DNA of 7,870 bases from positions 1 through 7,870 of the forward strand of contig DFHC01000180.1 of assembly GCA_002372575.1 (NCBI GenBank), read 5' to 3'. Position numbers and translations under genes: made by a program. Origin of the DNA: a bacterium UBA3734. Its GTDB lineage: Bacteria; Bacteroidota; Bacteroidia; Bacteroidales; Bacteroidaceae. Below, in pieces: positions 1 to 6,594 of this stretch (the first letter of the stretch is position 1; each line of letters begins with the position of its first letter). The notes beneath the pieces were generated by a model. That model was not told the DNA's origin. It was given only the letters and a program-made list of their open reading frames with translations, and ran no database searches.

Positions 1-1577
1 ATTTCGTGGAGCATCGTCACGACGTGACCATCCGTCGCACGCAGTACGACCTGAAGAAGGCGCAGGAGCGTGCCCACATTCTCGAAGGACTGATTATCGC
101 CGTGAACAACATCGACGAGGTCGTCCACATTATCAGAAATAGCAAGACGCCGACCGATGCCCAGCGCAATCTGGAGGCTCGTTTCGAGCTCGACGAGTTG
201 CAGTCGAAGGCCATCGTGGATATGCGCCTCTCGCAGCTCACGGGCCTGCGCGTGGACCAGCTCCATCAGGAATATGACGAGCTGATGCAGCTCATCAAGG
301 ACCTGCAGGAAATCCTCGACAACCCCGAGCGCTGCAAGGAAGTGATGAAGCAGGAGTTGCAGGAAGTGAAGGAGAAGTATGGCGACGCCCGTCGCACGGA
401 AATCATCCCCGACGAGCACGAATTCAACGCCGAAGACTTCTATCCCAACGACCCCGTGGTCATCACGATGAGCCATCTCGGCTACATCAAGCGCACGCCG
501 CTGAGCGAGTTCCGCGAGCAGTCGCGCGGTGGAGTAGGCTCGAAGGGAGCCGTGTCGCGCGACAAGGACTTCACCGAATACATCTATCCCGCCACGATGC
601 ACCAAACGCTGCTCTTCTTCACGAAGAAAGGCCGCTGCTACTGGCTGAAGTGCTACGAAATTCCCGAAGGCGACCGCACGGCGAAGGGTCGCGCCATCCA
701 GAATATGCTCAACATTGAGCCCGACGACGCGGTGAACAACATCCTGCGCCTGCGCGGCAGAGGACTGGAAGACGAGGAATTCATCAACTCGCACTACGTG
801 GTGTTCTGCACGAAGAACGGCACGGTGAAGAAGACGCTGCTCGAAGCCTATTCACGTCCGCGTGCCAACGGCGTGAACGCCATCAACATCGTCGAGGGCG
901 ACGAAGTGGTGGACGTGCGTCTGACCAACGGCAAGAACGAGCTGATTATTGCCAACCGCAACGGCCGTGCCGTGCGCTTCAACGAAAATGCCGTGCGCAC
1001 GATGGGTCGTGTGGCTACGGGCGTTCGCGGAATGCGCCTCGACGACGGCGACGATGCCGTGGTGGGCATGATTGTGGTGAACGACGCCGAGACGGAAACC
1101 GTGATGGTGGTCAGCGAAAACGGCTACGGCAAGCGCTCGCAAGTGGAAGACTATCGCAAGACGAACCGCGGCGGAAAGGGCGTGAAGACGCTCAATGTGA
1201 CCGAAAAGACAGGCCGACTCGTAGCCATCAAGAACGTGACCGACGACAACGACCTCATGATCATCAACAAGAGTGGAATCGTGATTCGTCTGGCCGTGGC
1301 CGAGTGTCGTGTGATGGGCAGAGCCACGCAGGGCGTGCGCCTCATCAACCTCGCCAAGAAGAACGACACCATCGCCAGCGTCTGCAAGGTGATGAGTTCG
1401 GAACTCGAGGCCTACGTCACGGAAGAAAGCCGTGCGCAGTGGGCGAAAAACAACGAACAGTTCCAAAACGACACCACCGGAGTAAACGATTCGGCCCCGG
1501 CCGCGTCAAATGAAGCAGAAACGGACGCTCCGCAGCCGGAAACGGGCGGAAACGCCATCGAGATAGTAGAAGAATAA
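1..1577 (+). CDS. gyrA: DNA gyrase subunit A, C-terminal part (5' end outside window)
   Basis: GyrA is the breakage-reunion subunit of gyrase (A2B2), which introduces negative supercoils using ATP. About 524 residues are visible; codons are in frame from position 3, the GTG at 6 is an internal Val, and I estimate 330-350 N-terminal residues, including the catalytic Tyr, lie upstream. The visible part opens in the long coiled-coil/tower region (HRHDVTIRRTQYDLKKAQ, then RAHILEGL) and lacks the long insertion found there in E. coli GyrA, as expected outside Proteobacteria. From about position 450 it forms the C-terminal DNA-wrapping beta-pinwheel; I count six blade-like repeats (for example HLGYIKR, KKGRCYW, KNGTVKK, RNGRAVR, ENGYGKR, KSGIVIR). 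The GyrA-box position in blade 1 reads QSRGGVG (519-539), and a second NRGGKG occurs at 1164-1181 in blade 5. The last ~55 residues are an acidic, Asn/Pro/Ala-rich, probably disordered tail. ParC is unlikely given the full six-blade domain. No terminator follows the TAA stop. Confidence 0.97.
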   Translation, partial: FVEHRHDVTIRRTQYDLKKAQERAHILEGLIIAVNNIDEVVHIIRNSKTPTDAQRNLEARFELDELQSKAIVDMRLSQLTGLRVDQLHQEYDELMQLIKDLQEILDNPERCKEVMKQELQEVKEKYGDARRTEIIPDEHEFNAEDFYPNDPVVITMSHLGYIKRTPLSEFREQSRGGVGSKGAVSRDKDFTEYIYPATMHQTLLFFTKKGRCYWLKCYEIPEGDRTAKGRAIQNMLNIEPDDAVNNILRLRGRGLEDEEFINSHYVVFCTKNGTVKKTLLEAYSRPRANGVNAINIVEGDEVVDVRLTNGKNELIIANRNGRAVRFNENAVRTMGRVATGVRGMRLDDGDDAVVGMIVVNDAETETVMVVSENGYGKRSQVEDYRKTNRGGKGVKTLNVTEKTGRLVAIKNVTDDNDLMIINKSGIVIRLAVAECRVMGRATQGVRLINLAKKNDTIASVCKVMSSELEAYVTEESRAQWAKNNEQFQNDTTGVNDSAPAASNEAETDAPQPETGGNAIEIVEE

Positions 1578-1611
1578 GTAACTAACAATCTTTTAATCAA
1601 TTAGAAAAAGT

Positions 1612-2835
1612 ATGAAAAAAATCATGTTCGCGGTCGTGATGATGTTTGCCACATCTGCCGCATTTGCCGCTGACAGCGACGCTTTGAAAGCCATCCTGAA
1701 AGCCAAGAACTATGCCGACGCAGCCCAGCTGCTGAACGCATCGGTCGGCCAACTCGCCACTCCCGCCGAGAAGGCCAAAGCCTACAACCACCTCGTGCAG
1801 CTCGCCATGGATAAGTTCAACAAGGAAGCTGCCGTGGATCTGGCCAATGCCGCCCTCATTCAGACGGGCAAGGCCAGCGACGTGACGCCCTACGACACCG
1901 TGGGCTACTACGAAGCCGCCTACAATGCGCTGGTGAACGCCATCGAGTGCGACAAGTACGACCACATGCCCGATGCCAAGGGAAAGGTGAAGCCCAAGTT
2001 CCGCGAGAAGAACCTCGAGCCCGTGGCCAATGCCCGTGTGCAGCTCGTGAACGCCGGACAGCGCGAGGCTCAGCTCGGCAATGAGCAGGGCGTGCTGAAG
2101 TACTGGGGCACCTTCCTCGACACCGAGGACAGCGAGTTCCTGAGCACCTTTGACAAGTCGAGCGAAGCCGGATACCTCGGACAGGTGGCCTACTACGCGG
2201 GTCTCTATGCCAACCAAGCCAAAGACGTCGATCGTGCCATCAAATACCTCGACATGGCCATGAAAGACCCCGAGCAGGCCAAAGACGCACAGGCCCAGAA
2301 GTTCGCCATCAGCCAGGCCAACCTGAAGACCAAGGCCGACACGCTGAAGTTTGTCGATGAACTGAAGGCTTTCTATGCCGAAAATCCCGAGAACGAGGCC
2401 GCTTTCGGAACGCTCTGCAATCTCTACTCCAACATGGGTAACAAAGACAAGGTGATGGAACTGGTGAAGGAGAAAATCGGTCGCGACCCGAACAACTACA
2501 CCGCTTGGGCACTGAAAGGCCAGAGCGAGATGAACGACCAGAACTACAAAGACGCCATCGAGTCGTTCAAGAAGGCCATCGCCATCGACGACACCAACGC
2601 CATCGTGTTCACCTATCTCGGCTTCTGCATGAACAACCGTGCTGCTGAAATCGAGGGCGACATCCCCACGCAGAAAGCACTCTACAAAGAGTCGATGGGC
2701 TATCTGGAGCGCGCCAAGGAGCTCGATCCCAACCGCCAGAAAGCCAACTGGGCCTATCCGCTCTACCAGTGCTACTACGTGAACTACAGCGCCAACGACC
2801 CGCGCACGAAGGAGTTGGAGGAAATGCTGAAGTAA
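1612..2835 (+). CDS. Exported TPR-repeat protein downstream of gyrA
   Basis: A 407-residue protein built mainly of tetratricopeptide-type helical repeats, which normally act as protein-binding scaffolds; the partner and exact role are unknown. The N-terminus (MKKIMFAVVMMFATSAAFA) is a typical signal peptide with an AFA cleavage site after residue 19, so the mature protein should be periplasmic. There is no lipobox. The clearest TPR is residues 295-329 (AWALKGQ...NYKDAIESFKKAIAID); weaker units are at about 187-220, 258-294 and 331-375, the last with an insertion. The N-terminal part (24-150) is helical with less regular repeats. The ATG is supported by the signal peptide and A-rich sequence before it. 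It lies 34 bp after gyrA with no promoter or terminator visible between, so it is probably read from the gyrA transcript; its own terminator follows 23 bp after the stop. It is homologous to the next gene: compare KGKVKPKFREKN with KGESKPQYRRKH, and the C-terminal NWAYPLYQCYYVN with RWGLPLYTIYLN. Confidence 0.88.
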   Translation: MKKIMFAVVMMFATSAAFAADSDALKAILKAKNYADAAQLLNASVGQLATPAEKAKAYNHLVQLAMDKFNKEAAVDLANAALIQTGKASDVTPYDTVGYYEAAYNALVNAIECDKYDHMPDAKGKVKPKFREKNLEPVANARVQLVNAGQREAQLGNEQGVLKYWGTFLDTEDSEFLSTFDKSSEAGYLGQVAYYAGLYANQAKDVDRAIKYLDMAMKDPEQAKDAQAQKFAISQANLKTKADTLKFVDELKAFYAENPENEAAFGTLCNLYSNMGNKDKVMELVKEKIGRDPNNYTAWALKGQSEMNDQNYKDAIESFKKAIAIDDTNAIVFTYLGFCMNNRAAEIEGDIPTQKALYKESMGYLERAKELDPNRQKANWAYPLYQCYYVNYSANDPRTKELEEMLK

Positions 2836-2858
2836 AATCAACGCTTGTTTTCTGATAC

Positions 2859-2896
2859 AAAAAGTCCGAATCATTTGGTGGTTCGGGCTTTTTTTT
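2859..2896 (+). terminator. Intrinsic terminator after the first TPR gene
   Basis: Arms 2859-2870 and 2882-2893 form 12 pairs (AAAAAGTCCGAA with TTCGGGCTTTTT, one G-U pair) around an 11-nt loop, followed by a T run continuing to 2896. The stem's own A/T part overlaps the T run, a common terminator design. It should end the gyrA-TPR transcript. The next promoter is embedded in it. Confidence 0.88.
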
Positions 2897-2905
2897 GTAC
2901 TTTTG
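2874..2905 (+). promoter_or_regulatory. Bacteroidetes-type promoter for the second TPR gene
   Basis: TTTG at 2874-2877 (-33 element), a 20-bp spacer, and TACTTTTG at 2898-2905 matching the -7 consensus TAnnTTTG. This is the known sigma-ABfr housekeeping promoter form. Transcription should start near 2912, giving a leader of roughly 38 nt before the ATG at 2950. The -33 element is in the loop of the preceding terminator, and the -7 element begins directly after its T run and one G. Confidence 0.8.
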
Positions 2906-2949
2906 CAAGGCAAAACGATTCTGTAACGAAAATCATTTTTGAAGAGAAA

Positions 2950-4188
2950 ATGCTAAGAAAACTCATCGCCATATTGCTTTTTTGCGCGTTGCCGTTGTCG
3001 TATTCGCCTGCATCGTCGTATAAGAAGACGCTGAAGAAAGACATCGCACAGGCCAAGACATTTGTCAAGTCGGGCAAGAATCTCGACCGCGCCGAACAGC
3101 TGATGCAGCAGCACCTCAACGACTCGGCCAACCGCAGGAACGAGCGACTCTGGCTCATCATGTTCGACGCGCAGCGCAAGCAATACGAACAGGGAAACAT
3201 GAAGCTCTATTTGAAGCAGAAATACGACACCGCCGCCTTCTTCAACATTGTGAAGCGGATGTTCACCACGCTCGAAACCTTCGACTCCATCGATGCCGAG
3301 CCCAACGAAAAGGGCGAATCGAAGCCGCAATATCGCAGAAAACACGCTGAAATCCTCGACAAGCACCGCGTGAACCTCTTCAACGGCGGCGTTTATTTCG
3401 TCGGAAAACAGAAATTCAGCGATGCCTACCAGTTCCTGAACCTCTATCTCGACTGTGCCCGGCAGCCACTCTTCACAGCCTACAACTACACAGAAACCGA
3501 CGAGCGGATGCCCGAGGCAGCCTATTGGGCAACCTACTGCGGCTACAAAATGCAGCAGCCCGACGCCACGCTTCGCTACGCTGACCTCGCCCTCAACGAC
3601 ACGGCACACCACAGCCTCACGCTGCAATATCTGGCCGACACCTACAAGCTCCAGAACGACACGGCGAAATACCTCGAAACCCTCGGCGAGGGCTTCCAGA
3701 AATACCCCGTTTTCCCGTATTTCTTCCCCCGACTGGTTGATTACCACGCCACGCAGGGCAACTGGAACGAAGTGTTGGCACTTGCCGACAGCGCCATCGC
3801 CGCCGACTCCACCCGAAACGGCTTCCGAGCCGTGCGCACGACTGCCTTGCTCAATCTGCATCAGTACGACATCGTGGTTCGCGAATGTGACCAACTCCTT
3901 GCTGCCGACAGCACGATGGCCGTTGCTTGGCACAACGCAGGTATGGCCTATTTCAACCAAGCCGTGACCATCGGAAAAGGGGAGCGACTCAACAGTAAGA
4001 TGAAACGGCAGATGACAGAGAAATACCGCCACGCCATGCGCTACATGGAGCGTTATCGCCAGCTTCGTCCGGAACGACAAGATCGCTGGGGCTTACCGCT
4101 TTACACCATCTACTTGAATTTGAACATGGGCACGAAATTCGACGAAATCGACCGATTGCTCCGCAGCAGAAACAATAGGCGTAATTAA
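2950..4188 (+). CDS. Exported TPR-like protein, paralog of the preceding gene
   Basis: A 412-residue protein of helical repeats with no recognised enzymatic motif; I cannot assign a function beyond likely protein-protein scaffolding in the periplasm. I place the start at ATG 2950 rather than the in-frame TTG at 2845: the ATG begins a good signal peptide (MLRKLIAILLFCALPLSYSPA, possible cleavage after residue 21), whereas the TTG lies in the upstream terminator and promoter. Cys12 is not in a valid lipobox because Phe precedes it. Repeat-like helices run through about residues 185-345, including AYWATYCGYKMQQPDATLRY and NWNEVLALADSAIAADST. The protein aligns with its upstream neighbour over much of its length, with matching landmarks YDTAAFF (upstream copy YDTVGYY) and RWGLPLYTIYLN (upstream NWAYPLY), so the pair looks like an old tandem duplication. 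It is more basic at the C-terminus (RSRNNRRN). It has its own promoter; no clear terminator follows, and the serC promoter begins about 10 bp after its stop. Confidence 0.85.
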   Translation: MLRKLIAILLFCALPLSYSPASSYKKTLKKDIAQAKTFVKSGKNLDRAEQLMQQHLNDSANRRNERLWLIMFDAQRKQYEQGNMKLYLKQKYDTAAFFNIVKRMFTTLETFDSIDAEPNEKGESKPQYRRKHAEILDKHRVNLFNGGVYFVGKQKFSDAYQFLNLYLDCARQPLFTAYNYTETDERMPEAAYWATYCGYKMQQPDATLRYADLALNDTAHHSLTLQYLADTYKLQNDTAKYLETLGEGFQKYPVFPYFFPRLVDYHATQGNWNEVLALADSAIAADSTRNGFRAVRTTALLNLHQYDIVVRECDQLLAADSTMAVAWHNAGMAYFNQAVTIGKGERLNSKMKRQMTEKYRHAMRYMERYRQLRPERQDRWGLPLYTIYLNLNMGTKFDEIDRLLRSRNNRRN

Positions 4189-4195
4189 GTTGAAA

Positions 4196-4216
4196 ATATT
4201 TGGCAGATTCAAATAT
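4196..4216. promoter_or_regulatory. Inverted repeat over the -33 element of the serC promoter (candidate operator)
   Basis: ATATTTG (4196-4202) and CAAATAT (4210-4216) are perfect 7-bp inverted repeats separated by 7 bp. The left arm contains the TTTG -33 element. There is no T run after it, so it is not a normal terminator. A dyad here is well placed for a repressor or activator of serCA, but no regulator is known from this window and AT-rich dyads arise by chance. Confidence 0.4.
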
Positions 4217-4230
4217 AGTTTGTACCTTTG
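4199..4230 (+). promoter_or_regulatory. Bacteroidetes-type promoter for serC-serA
   Basis: TTTG at 4199-4202, a 20-bp spacer, and TACCTTTG at 4223-4230, an exact match to TAnnTTTG. The predicted start is near 4237, leaving a leader of about 47 nt, rich in A and T, before the serC ATG. Spacing is identical to that of the promoter at 2874-2905. Confidence 0.87.
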
Positions 4231-4283
4231 CGACGAAATCGAAAAAACATTATTTTCAAACCAAAATTTAATTAAAAACCTTT

Positions 4284-5399
4284 ATGAAAACGTACAATTT
4301 CAATGCAGGACCCTGTGTCCTCCCGAAAGAGGCTGTTGAATCGACCATCAACGCCATTCGCAACTTCGACAACACCGGCATCGGCCTGATGGAAATTTCG
4401 CACCGCACACCGGGTTGGGAACGCATCATGGCAGAAACCCGCCAGCTCTGGCGCGACCTGCTCAACATCCCCGACAACTACGAGGTGCTCTTCCTCGGCG
4501 GCGGCGCCAGCACGCAGTTCATGGCCGTGCCCGCCAACCTGATGAAGACCAAGGCTGCCTATCTGCAGACGGGCGTGTGGGCCAAGAAGGCCGCCAAGGA
4601 GGCGAAGAACTTTGGCCAGGTGGACATCGTGGCTTCGTCAGAGGACAAGGTGTATAACTACATTCCGAAGGGCTGGACGGTTCCCGCTGATGCCGACTAT
4701 TTCCACATCACGACGAACAACACCATCTACGGCACCGAGATTCGCAAGGATTTCACGGCTGAGGAGTGTAACGGCGTGATGCTCGTGGCCGATATGTCGT
4801 CCGACATCATGAGCCGTCCGGTCGATGTGACGAAATATGGCCTGATTTACGGCGGCGCACAGAAGAACGTGGGTCCCGCAGGCGTTACCTTCGTCATTGT
4901 GCGCAAGGACATCCTCGGCCAGATTGGCGAGCGCCCCTACATGAATCCGCTGCCCACGATGGTGGACTATCGCACGCACGCTGCTGAGGAAGCCAAGAAC
5001 ATTTCGATGTTCAACACGCCTCCCGTGCTGCCCATTTTCGTGATGCACGAAACGCTGAAGTGGCTCAAGGACACCATCGGCGGCGTGGAGGAAATGAACA
5101 AAATCAACGTGAAGAAATCGAACCTGCTCTACGACGAAATCGAGCGCAACAGCATGTTCGTGGGCACCGTGGCCGACAAGGCCGACCGTTCAATCATGAA
5201 CCACTGCTGGGTGATGGCTCCGGGCCACGAAGACAAGCAGGACGCCTTCATGGCCTTCGCCAAGGAGTGCGGCATGGTGGGCATCAAGGGACACCGCTCG
5301 GTGGGCGGCTTCCGCGCATCGCTCTACAACGCCTGCACCATCGAGGACGTTGAGGCTCTCGTAGCTTGCATGCAGGAGTTTGAAAAGAAGAATAAATAA
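4284..5399 (+). CDS. serC: Phosphoserine aminotransferase
   Basis: A PLP-dependent class V aminotransferase, cytoplasmic, normally a homodimer. It transfers the amino group of glutamate to 3-phosphohydroxypyruvate to give O-phosphoserine; the family also acts on 3-hydroxy-2-oxo-4-phosphooxybutanoate in PLP synthesis. The 371 residues match the family's usual ~360. Visible landmarks: NFNAGPC at 5-11; substrate-binding HRTPGW at 40-45; the cofactor phosphate loop GGGASTQF at 72-79; Asp170 (VADMSS), expected to contact the pyridine nitrogen; the Schiff-base lysine Lys194 in GGAQKNVGPAG; NTPPVLPIF at 244-252; and the C-terminal signature GHRSVGGFRASLYNA at 336-350. The ATG gives the conserved N-terminus. 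serA follows 21 bp downstream, so the two steps are made together. Phosphoserine phosphatase (serB) is not in the window. Confidence 0.97.
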   Translation: MKTYNFNAGPCVLPKEAVESTINAIRNFDNTGIGLMEISHRTPGWERIMAETRQLWRDLLNIPDNYEVLFLGGGASTQFMAVPANLMKTKAAYLQTGVWAKKAAKEAKNFGQVDIVASSEDKVYNYIPKGWTVPADADYFHITTNNTIYGTEIRKDFTAEECNGVMLVADMSSDIMSRPVDVTKYGLIYGGAQKNVGPAGVTFVIVRKDILGQIGERPYMNPLPTMVDYRTHAAEEAKNISMFNTPPVLPIFVMHETLKWLKDTIGGVEEMNKINVKKSNLLYDEIERNSMFVGTVADKADRSIMNHCWVMAPGHEDKQDAFMAFAKECGMVGIKGHRSVGGFRASLYNACTIEDVEALVACMQEFEKKNK

Positions 5400-5420
5400 T
5401 TGCCGATTAAAAGCAAAACC

Positions 5421-6338
5421 ATGAAAGTCTTAATTGCAACAGAAAAGCCGTTTGCAGCCGTGGCTGTCGATGGCATCAGGAAAGAGATTGAAGGTGCAGG
5501 ACACGAACTCGTTCTGCTGGAGAAGTACACTGAAAAGGCACAGTTGCTCGATGCCGTGAAAGACGCCGACGCAATGATTATCCGCTCGGACAAAGTGGAT
5601 GCCGAGGTGCTCGACGCTGCCAAACAGCTGAAAGTGGTGGTTCGTGCCGGTGCCGGTTTCGACAACATCGACCTCGCCGCTGCCACGGCTCACAACGTGG
5701 TGGCCGAGAACACGCCCGGACAGAACGCCAACGCCGTGGCTGAGCTGGTGCTGGGCCTGATGGTCTATGCCGTGCGCAACCTCTACAATGGCAAGGCCGG
5801 CACGGAACTGATGGGCAAGAAGCTGGGTCTGCTGGCCTTTGGAAACGTAGGCCGCAACGTGGCCCGTATCGCCAAGGGCTTCGGTATGGACGTGTATGCC
5901 TACGATGCTTACTGCCCCGCTGAGGTCATTGAGCAGGCCGGTGTTCACGCCGTGGCCAATCAGGAGGCGCTCTTCGAGCAGTGCGACGTGGTTTCGCTCC
6001 ACATTCCCGCCACGCCCGAAACGAAGCAGAGCATCAACTATGCACTTGTGGGCAAGATGAAGAAAGGCGGCGTGCTCGTGAACACAGCCCGCAAGGAAGT
6101 CATCAACGAGCCTGAGCTGCTGAAGCTGATGGCCGAGCGCGAGGACCTGAAGTTCGTCACCGACATCATGCCCGATGCCAATGCCGACTTCCAGAAGTTC
6201 GAAGGCCGCTACTTCTCCACCCCCAAGAAGATGGGTGCTCAGACAGCCGAGGCCAATACCAATGCCGGTATTGCAGCCGCTAAACAAATCAATGCCTTCT
6301 TCAAGGACGGTGACACGAAGTTCCAGGTGAACAAGTAA
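5421..6338 (+). CDS. serA: D-3-phosphoglycerate dehydrogenase, short form with Lys at the catalytic His position
   Basis: An NAD-dependent D-2-hydroxyacid dehydrogenase that oxidises 3-phosphoglycerate to 3-phosphohydroxypyruvate, the substrate of SerC encoded just upstream. At 305 residues it has only the substrate- and cofactor-binding domains, without the C-terminal ACT/regulatory domains of longer SerA proteins such as E. coli's (~410), so ACT-type serine feedback is not expected. The ATG at 5421 gives MKVLIATEKPF; an in-frame TTG at 5400 directly abuts the serC stop and is rejected. Visible: RAGAGFDNID at 75-84; the Rossmann loop AFGNVGR at 139-145 (first Gly of GxGxxG replaced by Ala), followed by Asp162, consistent with NAD preference; and catalytic Arg224 in NTARKEV. 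The usual TPHIG motif is TPKKMGAQT (267-275), so Lys269 stands where the catalytic His should be. The region that normally supplies the catalytic Glu reads DIMPDAN (248-254). This fits the Bacteroides/Entamoeba type of PGDH. Another 2-hydroxyacid dehydrogenase is possible in principle, but the serC linkage argues for SerA. Confidence 0.93.
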   Translation: MKVLIATEKPFAAVAVDGIRKEIEGAGHELVLLEKYTEKAQLLDAVKDADAMIIRSDKVDAEVLDAAKQLKVVVRAGAGFDNIDLAAATAHNVVAENTPGQNANAVAELVLGLMVYAVRNLYNGKAGTELMGKKLGLLAFGNVGRNVARIAKGFGMDVYAYDAYCPAEVIEQAGVHAVANQEALFEQCDVVSLHIPATPETKQSINYALVGKMKKGGVLVNTARKEVINEPELLKLMAEREDLKFVTDIMPDANADFQKFEGRYFSTPKKMGAQTAEANTNAGIAAAKQINAFFKDGDTKFQVNK

Positions 6339-6360
6339 GAATAATCTTTATATATCCCTT

Positions 6361-6399
6361 AAAGAGTAGTTTGGAAACATTCTCCAAGCTACTCTTTTT
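6361..6399 (+). terminator. Intrinsic terminator of serC-serA
   Basis: AAAGAGTAG (6361-6369) pairs with CTACTCTTT (6389-6397); inside it a T-G wobble and TTGGA (6371-6375) pairing with TCCAA (6383-6387) make a 15-pair stem with a 7-nt loop. The T run 6395-6399 and the T-rich stretch after it complete the signal. It starts 22 bp after the serA stop and closes the operon. The opposite strand lacks a good T run. Confidence 0.92.
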
Positions 6400-6594
6400 C
6401 TTTCTCGCTAAATATCATTCATGTTTTATTGATTCATTAAATGCATTTAACGGCACGTCCGATGCATTTAACGGCACGTCCGATGCATTTAACAAGTTGT
6501 CAGATGAATTGGACGGATATGAAATTTTTGCTGTAGGGTTCGATAAAATTAGTTAAATAAACATAAAAGTACAATATCGGTTTCCCGCACGATT
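6400..6594. other. Intergenic region between the serA terminator and the rplM promoter
   Basis: AT-rich sequence with no convincing gene. Apart from the 21-bp repeats it contains a direct repeat GTTTCCC (6580-6586; its second copy at 6598-6604 falls inside the rplM promoter) and AAAAGTACAA (6565-6574), which is an imperfect inverted copy of the rplM -7 region (6614-6623). No TAnnTTTG promoter precedes the repeats, so this stretch is probably little transcribed. Confidence 0.6.
6440..6523. repeat. Short 21-bp tandem repeat array, about 2 exact and 2 decaying copies
   Basis: The unit GATGCATTTAACGGCACGTC(C) occurs at 6440-6460 (first base A) and 6461-6481 (exact). A third copy at 6482-6502 keeps GATGCATTTAAC and then diverges, and a fourth at 6503-6523 keeps only GATGaATTggACGG. 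GATTCATTAA just before the array (6431-6440) may be another decayed copy. Each unit carries ATGCAT, and the first sits in a 14-bp perfect palindrome (6437-6450). The period is a multiple of three, so one frame encodes DAFNGTS heptads and another MHLTARP heptads. The second frame gives a 31-codon ATG reading frame, 6441-6536, directly after an in-frame stop. I see no promoter for it and do not call a gene. Confidence 0.85.

Noticed and set aside
852..1466. 204-codon minus-strand frame inside gyrA
   Set aside because: His/Val-rich antisense of a strongly conserved gyrA coding region; no start signals.
1597..2913. 438-codon open frame on the minus strand across the whole first TPR gene
   Set aside because: It mirrors the sense codons of a G/C-ending gene, begins with a TTG inside the terminator/promoter region, has low-complexity Val/Leu/His-rich translation, and no minus-strand promoter is visible. 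The signal peptide and TPR pattern support the plus strand.
2845..2949. Longer form of the second TPR protein starting at TTG 2845
   Set aside because: The extra 35 residues would be encoded across a terminator and a promoter and would bury the signal peptide.
2980..2990. Lipoprotein signal at Cys12 of the second TPR protein
   Set aside because: The residue before Cys is Phe, not Gly, Ala or Ser, so the lipobox rule is not met.
3455..3967. 170-codon Ser/Thr/Pro-rich frame in another plus frame
   Set aside because: Composition typical of a frame-shifted reading of the second TPR gene; internal to it, without any start context.
2953..4080. 375-codon minus-strand frame over the second TPR gene
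   Set aside because: Same composition effect; no recognisable protein and no promoter.
4190..4216. Terminator after the second TPR gene
   Set aside because: The inverted repeat here is AT-rich and not followed by a T run; it overlaps the serC promoter, so an operator reading is more plausible and termination is not supported.
5400..5420. Longer serA starting at TTG 5400
   Set aside because: The added residues are outside the conserved family N-terminus, and ATG 5421 begins the standard MKVLIATEKPF.
5430..6287. 285-codon minus-strand frame over serA
   Set aside because: Antisense shadow of a clearly conserved enzyme gene.
6371..6556. 61-codon frame containing the DAFNGTS repeats
   Set aside because: Its only start is a TTG inside the serA terminator stem, and no promoter follows the terminator. 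Treated as a repeat array rather than a gene.
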